Shown piece after piece: positions 63,278 through 64,000 of a stretch of 64,000 bases of DNA (positions are counted from its first letter, which is position 1; the number at the start of each line of letters is the position of its first letter). Origin of the DNA: Phycisphaeraceae bacterium (GTDB taxonomy: Bacteria; Planctomycetota; Phycisphaerae; Phycisphaerales; SM1A02). The stretch lies in the NCBI GenBank assembly GCA_004213555.1, contig SHAP01000001.1:248001-312000 (forward strand). The letters are read 5' to 3'. The position numbers and the translations under genes are program-made. The notes under the pieces were generated by a model. That model did no database searches, was not told where the DNA came from, and saw only the letters and a program-made list of their open reading frames with translations.

Positions 63278-63996
63278 GAGCCGGACCCTCCTTGAGAAGC
63301 CATGGCCGCGTCGAGCATCAGGGCCGCCACGGGCGCGGGGAAAACAATGGCAATGTCCAACGCACCTGTTTCAGAGCCGGTGGCCTGCATGCCAACCGCG
63401 ACCCCCACCGGAGGCATGCCTTCGGGAATGTCTTGGTCCGACACCAGCCCCAAGCCCTCAGAGAGCAATGTTGCATCCATGTACATCTCCAGGTCACGGG
63501 TCTTGGGCATCCACTCCCGCATGGTGTCCACGATGCCAGCCGATTCCAAACTGTCCGGGTGGATCAACCGATCAGACGCCGCCCCCATACCCACGCGAAC
63601 CACACCTGATGCCTCTTGCATCACGCCGCTCGACTTCGTGCCGAAAATCGATGAGAACTCAGAACCTTCGGGGAAATCCATAGAAAACCGCTCCATGCCG
63701 TTGGTCGGGGTCGGGGTCAAAATGGAACGCATTTGGTTGGCCGTCCCCGAAATATTTGGCGCTTCAAATCGCAGTCTGGTGTTGGACATCATCCCGCCCT
63801 CGGCGGTGGGCCGATCAGCCACCATGGCAAAGGAGGTCGCCTCTGGAAAAGCAAAGGCCAACATGGGCTGTTCCATGACGGTCGCCAGCGCCCACACCAA
63901 TCCCGATTCTCGCAGACGGGTCCAATCCATTCGGGCCGCGAGTATGGGCTGACTTGGACCCAAGTCCTCGAAGTTGGATGAAGTTGGTGCCGACAT
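63274..63996 (-). CDS. hypothetical protein, 5' end uncertain at window edge
   Basis: A 240-residue frame, open to the right edge of the window, so its true start may lie beyond. No family is recognised. It is Met-rich and Pro/Ser-rich, with alternating strand-like and helix-like parts; no signal peptide is seen at the ATG 63996. The end is joined to folP by ATGA, so it is likely expressed with folate synthesis. The Met at 63996 may be internal. Confidence 0.6.
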   Translation of the reverse strand: MSAPTSSNFEDLGPSQPILAARMDWTRLRESGLVWALATVMEQPMLAFAFPEATSFAMVADRPTAEGGMMSNTRLRFEAPNISGTANQMRSILTPTPTNGMERFSMDFPEGSEFSSIFGTKSSGVMQEASGVVRVGMGAASDRLIHPDSLESAGIVDTMREWMPKTRDLEMYMDATLLSEGLGLVSDQDIPEGMPPVGVAVGMQATGSETGALDIAIVFPAPVAALMLDAAMASQGGSGS

Positions 63997-64000
63997 GGCG

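Overview
The window looks like chromosome of a marine planctomycete, most likely of the class Phycisphaerae. This is inferred from gene content, since there is no rRNA here. The pointers are: secreted proteins that end in a dockerin-like Ca-binding tail closing on a W-G-x-C or similar motif; several CRTAC1-type (FG-GAP plus ASPIC/UnbV) proteins; a PVC-type beta-propeller/HEAT/CxxCH cytochrome; DUF1080 proteins; a DUF1111 dihaem protein; a planctomycete-style sigma factor; and a PEP-CTERM protein of the P-G-P type. Coding density is very high, with many ATGA, TTGA or TGATG junctions. No insertion sequences, prophage, CRISPR array or rRNA were seen. One tRNA (Ala, GGC) is present.

Layout. 1-13 kb is housekeeping: truD (cut by the left edge), a tatC-tadA-HAD operon, a DnaJ-like chaperone, a secreted subtilase, metK-rsmB-EIIA, a membrane polyferredoxin with a TPR tail, and a sigma factor. 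13-14.4 kb holds ndk, a small membrane protein and a PilZ protein. 14.3-23.3 kb is a four-gene minus-strand operon: nitrilase, TPR/FG-GAP/UnbV lipoprotein, pentahaem cytochrome, FG-GAP/UnbV membrane protein. 23.4-30 kb carries a secreted FG-GAP protein and a DUF1111 dihaem protein, divergent from a TPR-lipoprotein/CRTAC1-lipoprotein pair, then a phosphoglycolate-type phosphatase. 30.6-35.5 kb holds glutathione peroxidase, a beta-helix secreted protein and a large Cys-rich secreted protein. 35.5-45.6 kb holds photolyase, a tandem DUF1080 protein, a B12-fold protein, a zinc peptidase, a PVC cytochrome, a lipid-kinase-like protein and a YbeD-like protein. 45.6-47.8 kb holds a putative metal permease behind a Fur-family-like box and a Tat-exported sugar isomerase-like protein. 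47.8-52.4 kb is a five-gene minus operon (dCMP deaminase-like, CutC, HD-GYP, double trypsin/PDZ protein, lipocalin). 52.5-57.9 kb holds an OlsF-like double acyltransferase, small genes, DUF1080, FmdB, RsmE and a TlpA-like protein. 58-64 kb holds tRNA-Ala, an XRE/TPR regulator coupled to a PEP-CTERM protein, an S9 peptidase with thioredoxin, folP and an unknown protein.

How the genes may work together. The strongest theme is an envelope redox and export economy. There are Tat and other export signals, at least four proteins with haem c or Fe-S sites, and two separate loci that pair a TPR protein with UnbV/FG-GAP lipoproteins and CxxCH cytochromes. These loci are the best candidates for an undescribed system. 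Smaller leads are the Fur-like box at the metal permease, a B12-fold protein without its cobalt-ligand motif, a degenerate protease domain with a nested PDZ, and a perfect inverted repeat in front of the XRE/TPR regulator.
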